Positions 1 through 8,317 of a DNA stretch of 64,000 nt are shown one piece after another. Made by a program: the position numbers and the translations under genes. This DNA comes from a virus. Positions within the stretch are counted from its first letter, which is position 1. Every line of letters begins with the position of its first letter. Below the pieces are notes generated by a model that saw nothing but the letters and a program-made list of their open reading frames with translations, was not told where the DNA came from and ran no database searches. Location: IMG/VR virus record IMGVR_UViG_3300035681_000002, positions 1 through 64,000 of that record. One strand, given 5' to 3'.

Positions 1-243
1 TACTGGAGATCAAGGACCACCCGGACCAACCGGAGATCCCGGTGCATCCGGAGCTAGCGGAACAGCCGGAGCAACCGGAGCTACTGGAGATCAAGGACCA
101 CCCGGACCAACCGGAGATCCCGGTGCATCCGGAGCTAGCGGAACAGCCGGAGCAACCGGAGCTACTGGAGATCAAGGACCACCCGGACCAACCGGAGATC
201 CCGGTGCATCCGGAGCTAGCGGAACAGCCGGAGCAACCGGAGC
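1..243 (+). repeat. Three tandem 81-bp repeats encoding collagen triplets
   Basis: An 81-bp unit starting TACTGGAGATCAAGG occurs at 1, 82 and 163 with no visible differences between copies. It encodes 27 residues (nine Gly-X-Y triplets). Shorter imperfect repeats (GCCACTGGACCTACC) follow to about 320. Identical DNA copies suggest recent expansion and probable length variation of the fibre rod. Confidence 0.9.
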
Positions 244-364
244 CACTGGACCTACTGGAGCAACCGGAGCCACTGGACCTACCGGAGCCACTGGACCTAC
301 CGGAGCTGCTGGAGCTGCCGGAGCCTCTAACACTATAATCGCTAGTAGTTTTGGCGGGTTGTAG
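1..364 (+). CDS. Collagen-like fibre protein, C-terminal end (partial)
   Basis: The reading frame is open from the window edge to a TAG at 362-364 and translates as an uninterrupted Gly-X-Y repeat rich in GAT, GPT, GDQ and GAS triplets, ending in a short non-collagen tail ([12 protein letters not shown]). Collagen-like triplex segments are common in phage tail fibres and head fibres, where they form trimeric rods. The position directly upstream of a tail-collar protein supports a virion fibre role. The N-terminus lies outside the window, so the attachment domain cannot be seen. Other open frames on both strands here are by-products of the repeat. Confidence 0.85.
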   Translation, partial: TGDQGPPGPTGDPGASGASGTAGATGATGDQGPPGPTGDPGASGASGTAGATGATGDQGPPGPTGDPGASGASGTAGATGATGPTGATGATGPTGATGPTGAAGAAGASNTIIASSFGGL

Positions 365-395
365 TTATAATTGTCTATACTAAAAAGGAGCACAT

Positions 396-842
396 ATGCC
401 AGTTACATCGACACCTATTTTTCCGCAAGCACCATACTTTGTCGCAAAGACACTTGCAGCACAAACAGCTTGTACTACTAGAGCTCCTACTGCAACAGCA
501 TCACTAGCAGCAGCAAATATTGTAGAGGTTGTACCAGCTTCAACTAATGGGTTAAGGATTGATAGTATTCAAGTCAACTCTTGCTCTACTTCTTTTACTT
601 CAGCCACTGCTGGTAATATCGTAGGCATATGGGTATGGGATGGTACTACTGCTTTCTTGTTTACAGAAATACTTGTGACCGCTGTAACTCCTTCCACTAC
701 TGTTGCTGGGTTTACTACTACTTTGACTTTCGTAAACCCTCTTGTATTACCCCCTACATTTAAGCTTTTTGCTTCCGTTAGCGTTACTACTACAGCTAGT
801 ACTACAGCTTTGCAAGTTTGCGTGATGGGGGGAGCATATTAA
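396..842 (+). CDS. Putative virion beta-rich protein
   Basis: A 148-residue product rich in Thr, Ala, Val and Ser with few charged residues, typical of beta-sandwich virion decoration or fibre-associated proteins. An AAAAGGAG ribosome site lies 7 nt before the ATG. The stop overlaps the start of the tail-collar gene (TAATG), so the two are translationally coupled and lie in the fibre cluster. No named family is recognised; the virion role is inferred from composition and context. Confidence 0.6.
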   Translation: MPVTSTPIFPQAPYFVAKTLAAQTACTTRAPTATASLAAANIVEVVPASTNGLRIDSIQVNSCSTSFTSATAGNIVGIWVWDGTTAFLFTEILVTAVTPSTTVAGFTTTLTFVNPLVLPPTFKLFASVSVTTTASTTALQVCVMGGAY

Positions 843-1552
843 TGCCAGGAGCATTTAGTTACGGAATGACTCCGGCTAACTCTCCAAAGGGTTCTGCATT
901 CCAAGCAGTTCAGCCTTCTGTAATTCCTGTTGGTGTTATCGAAATGTTTGCTGGTTCTACCGCCCCTAATGGATGGCTAGTTTGTGACGGAAGAACTGTA
1001 AGCAGAAAGACTTATAGCGATCTTTTTAAAGTCATTGGCACTACTTATGGTGCTGGAAATTCTAACGATACATTTACTTTACCAGATATGCGCGGTAGGT
1101 GTCCAATTGGCGTAGGTACTGGTTCCGGTTTAACAGCTAGAACATTAGCCTCAACTACGGGAGCAGAGACTGTTACTCTGACTGCTTCCAATATTCCTTC
1201 AATTACAACTGGAACTCAAAGTGCTAATCATACTCACTCTGGGACTACTAGTGGAATCTCTGCAAACCATTACCATCAGAATTACTCCGATGGTGTGGGC
1301 AGCGGAAACATGGGAAGAGCACAGTACGGATTTAGTGCTCTTGGTGGAGGGTATGCAGGGCAGATTATCGTAGGAAGTGGTGCAAATGGATATTCTACTT
1401 CTTATACTGGCTATGTCTCAGGAGATCATACCCATACAGTAACGACAGGTAACGAAAGTGCAAACCATAGCCACACTTATACTAACAATAGTCTAACAGC
1501 TACAAGTATAATGCAGCCAGCTATTGCCATAAACTTTATAATCAAAACATAG
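842..1552 (+). CDS. Phage tail collar domain protein
   Basis: A 236-residue protein. Residues about 25-95 match the Phage Tail Collar fold (PF07484 type): IPVGVIEMFAG, then APNGWLVCDGR, then FTLPDMRGRCPIGVG. The remainder is Gly/Ser/Thr/His-rich with repeated SANHTHS- and SANHSHT-like motifs. Such His-rich stretches often bind metal in receptor-binding tips of short tail fibres. Start chosen at 842 because GGGGGAG lies 7 nt upstream and overlaps the previous stop; an upstream in-frame ATG at 818 has no such site. Probable short tail fibre or receptor-binding tip. Confidence 0.88.
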   Translation: MPGAFSYGMTPANSPKGSAFQAVQPSVIPVGVIEMFAGSTAPNGWLVCDGRTVSRKTYSDLFKVIGTTYGAGNSNDTFTLPDMRGRCPIGVGTGSGLTARTLASTTGAETVTLTASNIPSITTGTQSANHTHSGTTSGISANHYHQNYSDGVGSGNMGRAQYGFSALGGGYAGQIIVGSGANGYSTSYTGYVSGDHTHTVTTGNESANHSHTYTNNSLTATSIMQPAIAINFIIKT

Positions 1553-1560
1553 GAGGTTAT

Positions 1561-2115
1561 ATGCTTCATTTAGGAATATTTAAAACACAGAGGTTAGTAG
1601 CAGACCAATACGAGGATATCTATAATTTAACATTAGATCAAAAAGATGAGTCTAATGTTGTTAAGAACTCTACTATGCCAGTTCCTTTAAGCTCAGACCT
1701 TGGGGCTTATTTGACAACTTTAATTAATCAAGTTTCAAATTTCATACCGAGTGCAGAACCAGACGAGCTATCTCAAGCTAAAGCTAGAAAACTACAATCC
1801 ATAAACAATGAATGGATTGCACTAGAGAAAACCGGATGGGACTCGGGTAACGGCTACCACCTTGGTATCACCCCTTCTGATGTTGCCCTTATCGTAGGAG
1901 TGTTCTCTTTGGCTAGAGAGGCTTCAGCTATGGGCTTACCTTTGCCAGGATTAATTAGTTTAGAAGGAAACCCAGTTGAATTTGAAACCATACAAGATAT
2001 GACTGTATTGCTTATGTACTATGGTAAGGCTAGATCTGATATGGCTAATGCTTTTGCTGCTAGACGAAAGGCGGTAGAAAATGCTACTATGATTGAAGAG
2101 ATACCTACAATTTAA
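1561..2115 (+). CDS. Tail-associated protein, DUF4376-like
   Basis: A 184-residue protein with an AGGAGG site just before the ATG. Residues about 70-175 have the helical pattern of DUF4376-type tail or tail-fibre-assembly proteins: KARKLQSINNEWIALEKTGW, a small-residue middle, then ALIVGVFSLAREASAMGLPL and a hydrophobic MTVLLMYYGKARSDM helix. It directly follows the tail-collar gene. The family match is from memory of the pattern and moderately uncertain. Confidence 0.5.
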   Translation: MLHLGIFKTQRLVADQYEDIYNLTLDQKDESNVVKNSTMPVPLSSDLGAYLTTLINQVSNFIPSAEPDELSQAKARKLQSINNEWIALEKTGWDSGNGYHLGITPSDVALIVGVFSLAREASAMGLPLPGLISLEGNPVEFETIQDMTVLLMYYGKARSDMANAFAARRKAVENATMIEEIPTI

Positions 2116-2127
2116 GAAAGAACAAGT

Positions 2128-2469
2128 ATGATACCTTTTAAAACTCGAGTGGCAGTTCAGCTCAGTGTAGAAGATCCCCACGATTTAGAACCTATCAAAC
2201 AAGCTTACTGCGTACTCGTTGAAGTTCATATGAACTTTGAACTTGAAGCTATGGTTGCTGTGTTTAAGTGCTGGAAGAGTGAACAAGCATTTCTGTCTGA
2301 CCGCAAAGCATTTCATACTATTGAAATTCCTTTCCCCCCAGAAGAGGGCGGTAAAGAATTCTTTGAAAAGTGGAACACAGACGCAGCAAGCGTAATTTTA
2401 AGCACACATCTGCGAAATCATTGTTTACTCCATCCATCTCTAGCACAAGCAAAGGTCGTAAGTGAGTAA
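2128..2469 (+). CDS. Unknown protein (113 aa)
   Basis: A soluble, mildly acidic 113-residue product with no recognised motif. It overlaps the next gene by 8 nt (next start GTG at 2462), indicating one transcript with the fibre and glycosyltransferase genes. The ribosome site is weak (AAAGAA before the ATG). Confidence 0.6.
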   Translation: MIPFKTRVAVQLSVEDPHDLEPIKQAYCVLVEVHMNFELEAMVAVFKCWKSEQAFLSDRKAFHTIEIPFPPEEGGKEFFEKWNTDAASVILSTHLRNHCLLHPSLAQAKVVSE

Positions 2470-4423
2470 GACTCAGCTTGTCATCAAGCACAAATGGGCA
2501 CTAGGTGACACTGTGTTGCTAACCGCTCTTGTTCGTGATATTCAACTAGCCTACCCCAATCAGTATCAAATCGTAGTAAACACCAACTGGAGTAATGTCT
2601 GGTGGAATAACCCCCATGTCGTAAGGGCTGACGCAGCGGCCTCAAGTAAAGCAACGCATGTAGAGGTAAGCTGGGGCGATGCTATTCGCTGGAACTCTTA
2701 TGCTAAGTATAATGACCGGCGTGAGATGAAACATATCCTAGCTTGGTATCACTACGACTTCGAACGCAAAACCGGCATCCATGTCCCAGTGACGAAACCT
2801 CGCCCAGATCTTCACATGTCTGAACAAGAGTTAAATTCCAGAATTGAAGGACGCTATTGGGTTATCTTATCCGGAGGTAAACTAGACCTAACTGCCAAGC
2901 ACTGGCACGCACATCGAGCACAAGAGGTGGTAGATAAGCTGTTGGCAAAAGGTATTCACTGCGTACAAGCTGGGGCAACCCATACTAACCATATACACCC
3001 GCCATTGCAGAACACTACAAACATGCTTGGTAAAACTGAGAATGTAAGAGATTTATGGAATATCATTCGCTATGCTGATGGTGTGATTTGCGGGGTAACT
3101 GGTGCAATGCATATCGCAGCAGCCTTTGAAAGACCTTGCGTGGTTTACGCAGGCGGGCGAGAAGATCCTTGGTTTGAAGCCTATGTAAATGGTTTTCAAG
3201 CTTTTGGGCCAACTGCTGAACCTGTGAAAGTAGAACACAAGTTTTTACACACTATTGGATTACTAGAATGCTGTGCAACTCAAGGGTGCTGGAAGAACAG
3301 AACAGTAGCTTTAGACCCACAAGATCTAACACGCAAAGCACACACGCTCTGTCGGCAGCCGCTTCGCACCGCTCCTCATCCAGTACCGAAATGCCAAGAC
3401 TTAATTTCATCCGATCATGTAGTAGAGGCAGTTATGGACTATTACGATAAGTCGGTGTTACCCCCTATTAAAATTGTAGACAACCCTGCTCCAACTGTAA
3501 GCATAGTACGAGTGCAAGAGGGTAACCCTATAACAACAGAAATGCCTATAAAGATTGTGCGAGAGCCCTCCACCGCTATCAAAGAACAGAAACCTTTTCA
3601 AAAGGTTCATCCACAAGAACTCACAAGTGTAGGGGTAGGGCAGATACAGCGGCAGTTACCTCTCATGGATAACCCAATAATCGGAGGTAAGATTACTATC
3701 TGCGTTCTTTGTTATGGACCTCACCCGCAACTCGCCAAGACTTGTCTATCCAGCATTCTAGCTACTATCCCACCCGAACGATTAGACTTGCGTATTGGGC
3801 TTAATGAAGTGCATCCCGATACTTTTGCTTATGTGAAAACATTACCGGTTACAAAGATCTACGCAAACAGTCTTAACCGTTATAAGTATCCTGTCATGCG
3901 AGATATGTTCTGGGATGAGCAAAGACCTATTACCACGAACTATGTAGTATGGTTTGACGATGATACTTGGGTAGTTAATCCAAACTGGATCAATGATTTA
4001 TGCCAGACCATCATAGATAATCATCCTAAAAATTATCGTATGTTTGGTTCTTTAATGTACCATGATTTAACAATGTATGCTAAAAATGGCAACGACCCTA
4101 CCGCTTGGTTTAAGACTGCAGACTGGTATCGTGGGCGTAATTTTCGAATGCGTGGCAGTCAAAAAGAACAAACAAATGGAAGTGTGATAGACTTTGCAGT
4201 AGGGTGGTGTTGGGCTATAGCTACGGAAGCTATTCGCAAAGCGAATATCCCAGATGTAAGGCTTGGGCACAATGGCGGAGACATTACATGTGGCGAAGCA
4301 TTGCACCAAGCTGGCTTTGACATCAAGCAATGGAATATGGGCAAATCGCTAGTGGCCTGCCCAAGTATGGCTAACGGCGGGCGACGAGGTTATTCTGAGA
4401 AATTCCCATGGGCAAACGAGTAA
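2462..4423 (+). CDS. Two-domain glycosyltransferase (GT9-like + GT2-like)
   Basis: A 653-residue protein starting at GTG. Residues 1-270 resemble ADP-heptose-type GT9 transferases: an N-terminal KHKWALGDTVLLTALVRDI loop and a donor-site region with RYADGVICGVTGAMHIAAAF followed by RPCVVYAGGRED. Residues about 410-653 are a GT-A (GT2-like) domain starting ITICVLCYGPHPQLAKTCLS with the metal/nucleotide-sugar DDD motif (VVWFDDDTWVV, about residue 498). The C-terminal half is paralogous to the product at 60775-61593 (shared RIGLNEV, YPVMRDMF/YPLMRQMF and WFDDD). It probably glycosylates virion proteins, phage DNA or a host surface glycan; the substrate is unknown. Confidence 0.8.
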   Translation: MSKTQLVIKHKWALGDTVLLTALVRDIQLAYPNQYQIVVNTNWSNVWWNNPHVVRADAAASSKATHVEVSWGDAIRWNSYAKYNDRREMKHILAWYHYDFERKTGIHVPVTKPRPDLHMSEQELNSRIEGRYWVILSGGKLDLTAKHWHAHRAQEVVDKLLAKGIHCVQAGATHTNHIHPPLQNTTNMLGKTENVRDLWNIIRYADGVICGVTGAMHIAAAFERPCVVYAGGREDPWFEAYVNGFQAFGPTAEPVKVEHKFLHTIGLLECCATQGCWKNRTVALDPQDLTRKAHTLCRQPLRTAPHPVPKCQDLISSDHVVEAVMDYYDKSVLPPIKIVDNPAPTVSIVRVQEGNPITTEMPIKIVREPSTAIKEQKPFQKVHPQELTSVGVGQIQRQLPLMDNPIIGGKITICVLCYGPHPQLAKTCLSSILATIPPERLDLRIGLNEVHPDTFAYVKTLPVTKIYANSLNRYKYPVMRDMFWDEQRPITTNYVVWFDDDTWVVNPNWINDLCQTIIDNHPKNYRMFGSLMYHDLTMYAKNGNDPTAWFKTADWYRGRNFRMRGSQKEQTNGSVIDFAVGWCWAIATEAIRKANIPDVRLGHNGGDITCGEALHQAGFDIKQWNMGKSLVACPSMANGGRRGYSEKFPWANE

Positions 4424-4427
4424 TAAA

Positions 4428-5531
4428 ATGAATAAAATTGGCTTGTGCATGATTGTTAAAAACGAAAGCAAAATAATAACAAGATGTCTTGATAGCGTTA
4501 AACCCTTAATAGAGTATGTCTGCATCGTAGACACCGGATCAACAGACAATACGATTGAAGTAATTCTAGCTTGGCTTAATAAAAATAATATGTTGGGTAA
4601 GGTAATAACAGAACCTTGGAAAGATTTTGCTCATAACCGAACGTCTGCTCTTGCTCACATCCGAAAACAAACTGACATTGATTATGTGCTGATGATTGAT
4701 GCAGATGAAACCTTAGTGTATGACAATGATTTTGATGCGAACAAGTTTAAACAAAGTATGGACAAAGATCTTTACATGATTAAATGTCATCACGACAACA
4801 TCGTGTTTGATCGACTATCCATTACGAAGAATAAAAAGCCCTATGTGTACAAAGGAGTGCTGCACGAATACTTAGACTGCGAAGACCCAATAGAAACTAG
4901 AGCTGTGTTACTTGGTGTTCGCAACACCACGCCACATGACGGAGCAAGAAGCCAAGTTAATAAGTTTGAGAATGATGTGGCCATTTTTGAGAATGCTCTT
5001 TTGACGGAAACAGATCCATTTCTAATAGCAAGGTACACATTTTACCTTGCGCAGTCATTCCGAGATCTGAATCAAGATGCCAAAGCATTAAAATTCTATC
5101 TTCAAAGATCTACACAAGGTTTTTGGTCTGAAGAAGTATATATGGCTCTTTTAAACGCAGCTAGGCTTAAAGAAAAGCTAAAGTATAAAGATGAAGATAT
5201 CATCCAAAGCTACATGCAAGCACATGAAGTCATCCCCCATAGGATTGAAGCTATACACGGAGCAGCAAAGTTTTGTCGCACAAGCTCAAAATACCATCAA
5301 GCTTATCTCTTAAGCAAATGGGGGCAAAGCCTTCCGGTACAAAAAGATGGGTTGTTTGTAGAAGCTTGGATCTGGGATTATGGCATAGAAGATGAAGTTA
5401 GTGTAAGTGCTTATTGGTCAGGGCATTACGCAGACGGTTTAAAAGTTACTAAAGAGCTATTGAAAAAGATACCAGAGAAACATTTAGATAGAGTGAAACA
5501 AAACCTAATCTATTTTGAAGGTAAGATTTGA
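4428..5531 (+). CDS. GT2-family glycosyltransferase with helical repeats
   Basis: A 367-residue protein. The N-terminal domain is a classic GT2 fold: IGLCMIVKNESKIITRCLDS, then VDTGSTDNT at 34-42, and the catalytic metal-binding DADE at 91-94. This resembles SunS/WaaE-type transferases. Residues about 190-350 are helical with TPR-like spacing (ARYTFYLAQSFRDLNQDAKA), as in many members of the subfamily. It follows the two-domain transferase by 4 nt, so the two likely act together on the same glycan. Confidence 0.85.
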   Translation: MNKIGLCMIVKNESKIITRCLDSVKPLIEYVCIVDTGSTDNTIEVILAWLNKNNMLGKVITEPWKDFAHNRTSALAHIRKQTDIDYVLMIDADETLVYDNDFDANKFKQSMDKDLYMIKCHHDNIVFDRLSITKNKKPYVYKGVLHEYLDCEDPIETRAVLLGVRNTTPHDGARSQVNKFENDVAIFENALLTETDPFLIARYTFYLAQSFRDLNQDAKALKFYLQRSTQGFWSEEVYMALLNAARLKEKLKYKDEDIIQSYMQAHEVIPHRIEAIHGAAKFCRTSSKYHQAYLLSKWGQSLPVQKDGLFVEAWIWDYGIEDEVSVSAYWSGHYADGLKVTKELLKKIPEKHLDRVKQNLIYFEGKI

Positions 5532-5854
5532 TGCTGGTTTTAGACCACACCATAATGCACGAATTGTGGCAAGATCCTCTATTCTGGGAATGCGTACCCT
5601 GCCTTGAAAACTACCGAGAAGAAGCAGAGCAAGTAGCTGTGCAAGCAAATATTGCACAAAGTAGTCTAAAAGTAAAACACAGTTCGTTGTATACTCAATG
5701 GCTGCAACTACTGCACGAGTGGGCAAAAGAGCAGCCCGCTAAGGTAGGACAGCTAGTAGACTACATTCAACAGAAGCGTCCGCATTGTGCAGAAGATATA
5801 GCCCTACCGCTTATGCTAGGGCAAAAAGATCAAGTGTTTATTTTTAGGAAGTAA
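5531..5854 (+). CDS. Unknown protein (107 aa)
   Basis: A 107-residue helical product. The ATG at 5531 shares a base with the upstream TGA (TGATG), giving translational coupling to the glycosyltransferase; an in-frame TTG one codon earlier is less likely. No family recognised. The middle is rich in Gln, Ala and Glu, consistent with a helical accessory protein. Confidence 0.6.
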   Translation: MLVLDHTIMHELWQDPLFWECVPCLENYREEAEQVAVQANIAQSSLKVKHSSLYTQWLQLLHEWAKEQPAKVGQLVDYIQQKRPHCAEDIALPLMLGQKDQVFIFRK

Positions 5855-5858
5855 TTAC

Positions 5859-6281
5859 ATGACTCGGCGTATATGTCTTACACGATCTGCGACTACGACT
5901 ACTTCAAATACAAATTACGGTACTTACCGTCTGCGGGTTGATGTCGTTGCAGTAGAAGGTCCAGACCTAGATGCCAATATTTTTGTGTACCGAAACAATC
6001 CGCCAAGTCCTTACACAACACTATCCACAGATACATTTGAAGCCGTTGCGGGACCGCCTCAACTTGCTAACATACCTGCAGGGGCTTCAAATCCGGATTT
6101 GAGCTGGCCTTACTTTCGTTTAAACTATATTGAGCTAGATGTGGCCTCTACAGCAGAAGCAGATGGAATCTGGGCAGAGATTCAAGCGGAGACTAAAGAA
6201 CTGCTTGACGCGCTAGAGCGGCTGTCTCAACTTCAAGTAATTCAAACTGTGTGGTTTCCTTCTGCACCACCTACCCCATAA
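5859..6281 (+). CDS. Unknown, possibly virion protein (140 aa)
   Basis: A 140-residue product with a Thr/Ser-rich beta-like N-terminal two thirds (GTYRLRVDVVAVEGPDLDAN) and a C-terminal amphipathic helix (EIQAETKELLDALERLSQLQ). The composition suggests a structural protein. It starts 5 nt after the previous stop. A perfect 16-bp palindrome centred on TCCGGA lies inside it at 6087-6102. Confidence 0.55.
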   Translation: MTRRICLTRSATTTTSNTNYGTYRLRVDVVAVEGPDLDANIFVYRNNPPSPYTTLSTDTFEAVAGPPQLANIPAGASNPDLSWPYFRLNYIELDVASTAEADGIWAEIQAETKELLDALERLSQLQVIQTVWFPSAPPTP

Positions 6282-6310
6282 GAAGCTATTAACTACAAGG
6301 AAAACAAACC

Positions 6311-6616
6311 ATGGCTGAACTAAACAAAATGTTAATCCTAGAAGAATCTGTGCTACTAGGTATGATTGGTAATCCAACCTTTGTACAAGAGTTTCCATTC
6401 ATGGCTGGGGCCGATGGTGTTATAAACGCCAAACCTTCTGGATGTGGTCGCTGCAATCAGAAAGCGGGAAGACGAATCCAAGCACTCAATGGCATTAAGC
6501 AATCAATTGTTTCCATGAGTGTTGAGAAGAAACTGAAGCTTAAACAAATGGTAAATGCAGAAAAAGTCCGTGTTCTAATCTCCGCCGGCGGTAAGGTTAC
6601 CGAGTACACTTTCTAG
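6311..6616 (+). CDS. Unknown small protein with a CGRC motif
   Basis: A 101-residue product with an acidic N-terminus and a short Cys pair in SGCGRCNQKAGRR that could bind metal with partners elsewhere. The C-terminus is basic with a beta-strand-like end (KVRVLISAGGKVTEYTF). A CAAGGA site lies about 10 nt before the ATG. Last gene of the fibre/glycosyltransferase transcript before a structured intergenic region. Confidence 0.6.
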   Translation: MAELNKMLILEESVLLGMIGNPTFVQEFPFMAGADGVINAKPSGCGRCNQKAGRRIQALNGIKQSIVSMSVEKKLKLKQMVNAEKVRVLISAGGKVTEYTF

Positions 6617-6617
6617 C

Positions 6618-6657
6618 CTAAATAATAGGCAAATTCGTGTCATTATTATATGAGAGC
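6618..6657 (+). repeat. 40-nt intergenic repeat, copy A
   Basis: Starts CTAAATAATAGGCAA and contains TGTCATTATTATATGAG. It is nearly identical to 8318-8357, with only small indels and a few substitutions. Both copies lie just after a stop codon in otherwise gene-free gaps. The AT-rich core could be a promoter (ATTATATGA as a -10-like element) or an mRNA-processing signal; the function is not clear. Confidence 0.6.
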
Positions 6658-6745
6658 GATTAGCTCTTGAACTCTTTTATCTACTTGCTAGTGCTAGCAA
6701 GAGTTAGGAGTTCTGTTTCTAGGTATGTATGTAGGGAGACAAGTT
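6640..6745 (+). promoter_or_regulatory. Structured leader upstream of the 6746 gene
   Basis: The 129-nt gap after 6616 contains GAGAGC-GATTA-GCTCTT followed by a self-complementary CTTGCTAGTGCTAGCAAG, itself enclosed by AACTC/GAGTT. There is no long U-run after these stems, so they are more likely a 5' leader structure than a terminator. No gene is seen in the gap. Confidence 0.4.
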
Positions 6746-7372
6746 ATGATAAGCAACACAAACGGTATGGCTCTTTTCGTTTTAGCTCGCAATCATGGGC
6801 ATGAGTGGACAAATCACACTTCGTTACAGCAACTTCAAGATGTTGGGTGGGCTATGGCATCGATGGCTGCGAATGACGGAGTGGAGCGGTTAATGGCAGA
6901 AAGACAGAAAGAAAATTTGTCGCTGCCTGGTGGGATCTCCGCAGACATCGCCCACACAACCGGCAGTGGTCGGTTAAGCTGGTTCTGCTACCAGGGCGAG
7001 TCTGGCCGGATCAGTATGTCAGTGAATAGGCCCGGTGTGGGGCTTACTGGCAGCACCTCGGTGGTGCTGAGATTGGAGGCAATTTGCTTCAATCACCCAG
7101 CAGGGCTTGAGTTGATATGGGAACTTGACGATATCGAGCTAATGGAAGATCTTGTACACCTTAGGCATATCCGAGCAATCACGGTTGCTCTCTTTAACAA
7201 GGCCGATGAGGCCGAAGTGGAGTGGTTTTTGGGGTTCATTAAGAACCCAGCATTCTGTTCGAAGATCCGTAAAGAACTGACGGATGAGACGGAAGCTGCT
7301 GAGCTGGCAGCTGGGATGCCCGCCCAGCGACCAACTTCTGGTACTGTGCGGGCCCCCGCCATAGTCGATTAA
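6746..7372 (+). CDS. Unknown protein (208 aa)
   Basis: A 208-residue mixed alpha/beta product. Start placed at 6746 because AGGGAGAC lies 6 nt upstream; an in-frame ATG at 6725 lies before that site. The first part (MISNTNGMALFVLARNHGH) is beta-like; an acidic helical stretch (ELDDIELMEDLVHLRHIRA) and a basic tail follow. No known domain recognised. It is followed immediately by a hairpin module and terminator, so it appears to be a short transcription unit. Confidence 0.65.
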   Translation: MISNTNGMALFVLARNHGHEWTNHTSLQQLQDVGWAMASMAANDGVERLMAERQKENLSLPGGISADIAHTTGSGRLSWFCYQGESGRISMSVNRPGVGLTGSTSVVLRLEAICFNHPAGLELIWELDDIELMEDLVHLRHIRAITVALFNKADEAEVEWFLGFIKNPAFCSKIRKELTDETEAAELAAGMPAQRPTSGTVRAPAIVD

Positions 7373-7375
7373 TAA

Positions 7376-7420
7376 AACCGTCCTGAGCCGACGTTAAAGG
7401 GCTCATTGTTATAATTCCCC
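7376..7420 (+). ncRNA. 3'-UTR hairpin module, copy 1
   Basis: A short stem CGTC/GACG closing the loop CTGAGCC is followed by TTAAAGGG and a TTATAATTCCCC stretch, then a terminator. The same arrangement occurs at 8607-8650 and 8894-8936. The stem is CGCC/GGCG in the third copy, a compensatory change that supports a conserved RNA stem. Confidence 0.45.
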
Positions 7421-7421
7421 G

Positions 7422-7463
7422 CCCTCGCTTACCAGCTAATGGTAAGTGAGGGTTTTCTTTTTT
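7422..7463 (+). terminator. Rho-independent terminator
   Basis: Stem CCCTCGCTTACC / GGTAAGTGAGGG (one G-U pair), 7-nt loop, followed by TTTTCTTTTTT. It ends the unit of the 6746 gene. The stem sequence recurs in the terminators at 8374 and 8937. Confidence 0.9.
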
Positions 7464-7482
7464 AACTATCGGAGAACAAGTT

Positions 7483-7788
7483 ATGGCCAAGTTTGAATGC
7501 AATGAGTCAGAAGGGCTGTCATGTATAGACCGCCTTTCCAAAATGGACCCTGCCGCCCGTTGGCATGACTCCGAAGAGGAGAAATGGGCGAACAGCGGTG
7601 CAGCCCTATTTATAGGGGGCCCAGAGGAACCGAATGGCGGTGGCTTCTATTGCCAGTTCTTTGAAGACGAAAGGGAGATAAGGTGTCGCATCACCTACTC
7701 CTCATATAAGGGATTCAGTGAGGAGAGTATAAAAGCTCTCCTCGAAGAGTCGGTAAAAACCCCCATTGTACTTGCTCGGAGGTATTAG
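7483..7788 (+). CDS. Unknown acidic protein (101 aa)
   Basis: A 101-residue acidic product (several Glu-Glu pairs) with a beta-rich middle (NGGGFYCQFFEDEREIRCR). A CGGAG site lies before the ATG. Its stop overlaps the GTG of a small membrane-protein gene (TAGTG at 7786-7790). Function unknown. Confidence 0.65.
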   Translation: MAKFECNESEGLSCIDRLSKMDPAARWHDSEEEKWANSGAALFIGGPEEPNGGGFYCQFFEDEREIRCRITYSSYKGFSEESIKALLEESVKTPIVLARRY

Positions 7789-7937
7789 TGGAAACTGTGA
7801 CAGTTAAAAAATCCTTGTTCTCCGTAATAAGACGGACAAAATATCACTTCACCAAAGAGCCAAGGTGGGAGACGCTTGTTCCCACCTTGGTTTTTCTAGT
7901 GTCCATGTTAATTGCTTGTGCCTATTACAAGTTTTAG
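7788..7937 (+). CDS. Small single-pass membrane protein (49 aa)
   Basis: GTG start overlapping the previous stop, with CGGAGG 5 nt upstream. The 49-residue product has a basic N-terminal half (SVIRRTKYHFTKEPRW) and a C-terminal hydrophobic helix (TLVPTLVFLVSMLIACAYY) ending KF. This is the form of a small inner-membrane protein. A perfect 11-bp hairpin followed by T5 lies inside the gene, so either full-length transcription is attenuated or the frame is fortuitous. Confidence 0.55.
   Translation: METVTVKKSLFSVIRRTKYHFTKEPRWETLVPTLVFLVSMLIACAYYKF
7860..7896 (+). terminator. Intragenic terminator-like hairpin
   Basis: CCAAGGTGGGA / TCCCACCTTGG, a perfect 11-bp stem with a 9-nt loop, followed by TTTTTC. 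It has the form of a rho-independent terminator but lies inside the putative membrane-protein gene, which suggests attenuation before that gene's 3' end and the next gene. Confidence 0.65.
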
Positions 7938-7945
7938 GAGGTGCT

Positions 7946-8299
7946 ATGAAACGGGAGTGGGAACAAGTTGACTGGTTACCAGCTGGAGCTAAGTACACAG
8001 GCAACAGATATGTGGTTTGGGATTGGTACTTAGCCGATAAGAAGAAGTTGGTGACGGTATTTAGGGCATACACCACCGCAAAAGCTGCTGCTAACTATTA
8101 TCAAAAAGTTAGTAGAGAAGCTGCCTTTTTTGGTGGGCTAGTTAAACGTTTGGGGGTTAGGCATATGCCTTACAGTAAGTTGATTCCCATCACTAAGGTT
8201 TACGACCCTAAAAACGGAAAACCAACTAAGATACCAAAAAACGATGGATGCTCAGCTGTTAGCTGGGCAGCTGCATCGTTGTTAGTCTTTGAAGGTTAG
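7946..8299 (+). CDS. Unknown basic protein (117 aa)
   Basis: A 117-residue Lys- and Trp-containing product. Start at 7946 has TAGGAGG 5 nt upstream, overlapping the end of the previous frame; upstream in-frame codons are rejected. It begins MKREWEQVDWLPAGAKYTGN with an aromatic beta-like segment. No known domain. Confidence 0.65.
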   Translation: MKREWEQVDWLPAGAKYTGNRYVVWDWYLADKKKLVTVFRAYTTAKAAANYYQKVSREAAFFGGLVKRLGVRHMPYSKLIPITKVYDPKNGKPTKIPKNDGCSAVSWAAASLLVFEG

Positions 8300-8317
8300 T
8301 CTTTGAAAAGCCCTCAG

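Noticed and set aside
42-338. Open frames on both strands over the collagen repeat (Pro/Glu/Leu-rich forward; Pro/Ala/Val-rich reverse)
   Set aside because: They are by-products of the 81-bp repeat; only the Gly-X-Y frame reaches a sensible end and has a known protein type.
7391-7416. Sigma-70 promoter at TTATAAT
   Set aside because: The -10 box is good but no acceptable -35 lies 16-18 nt upstream, and the site is inside the 3' hairpin module.
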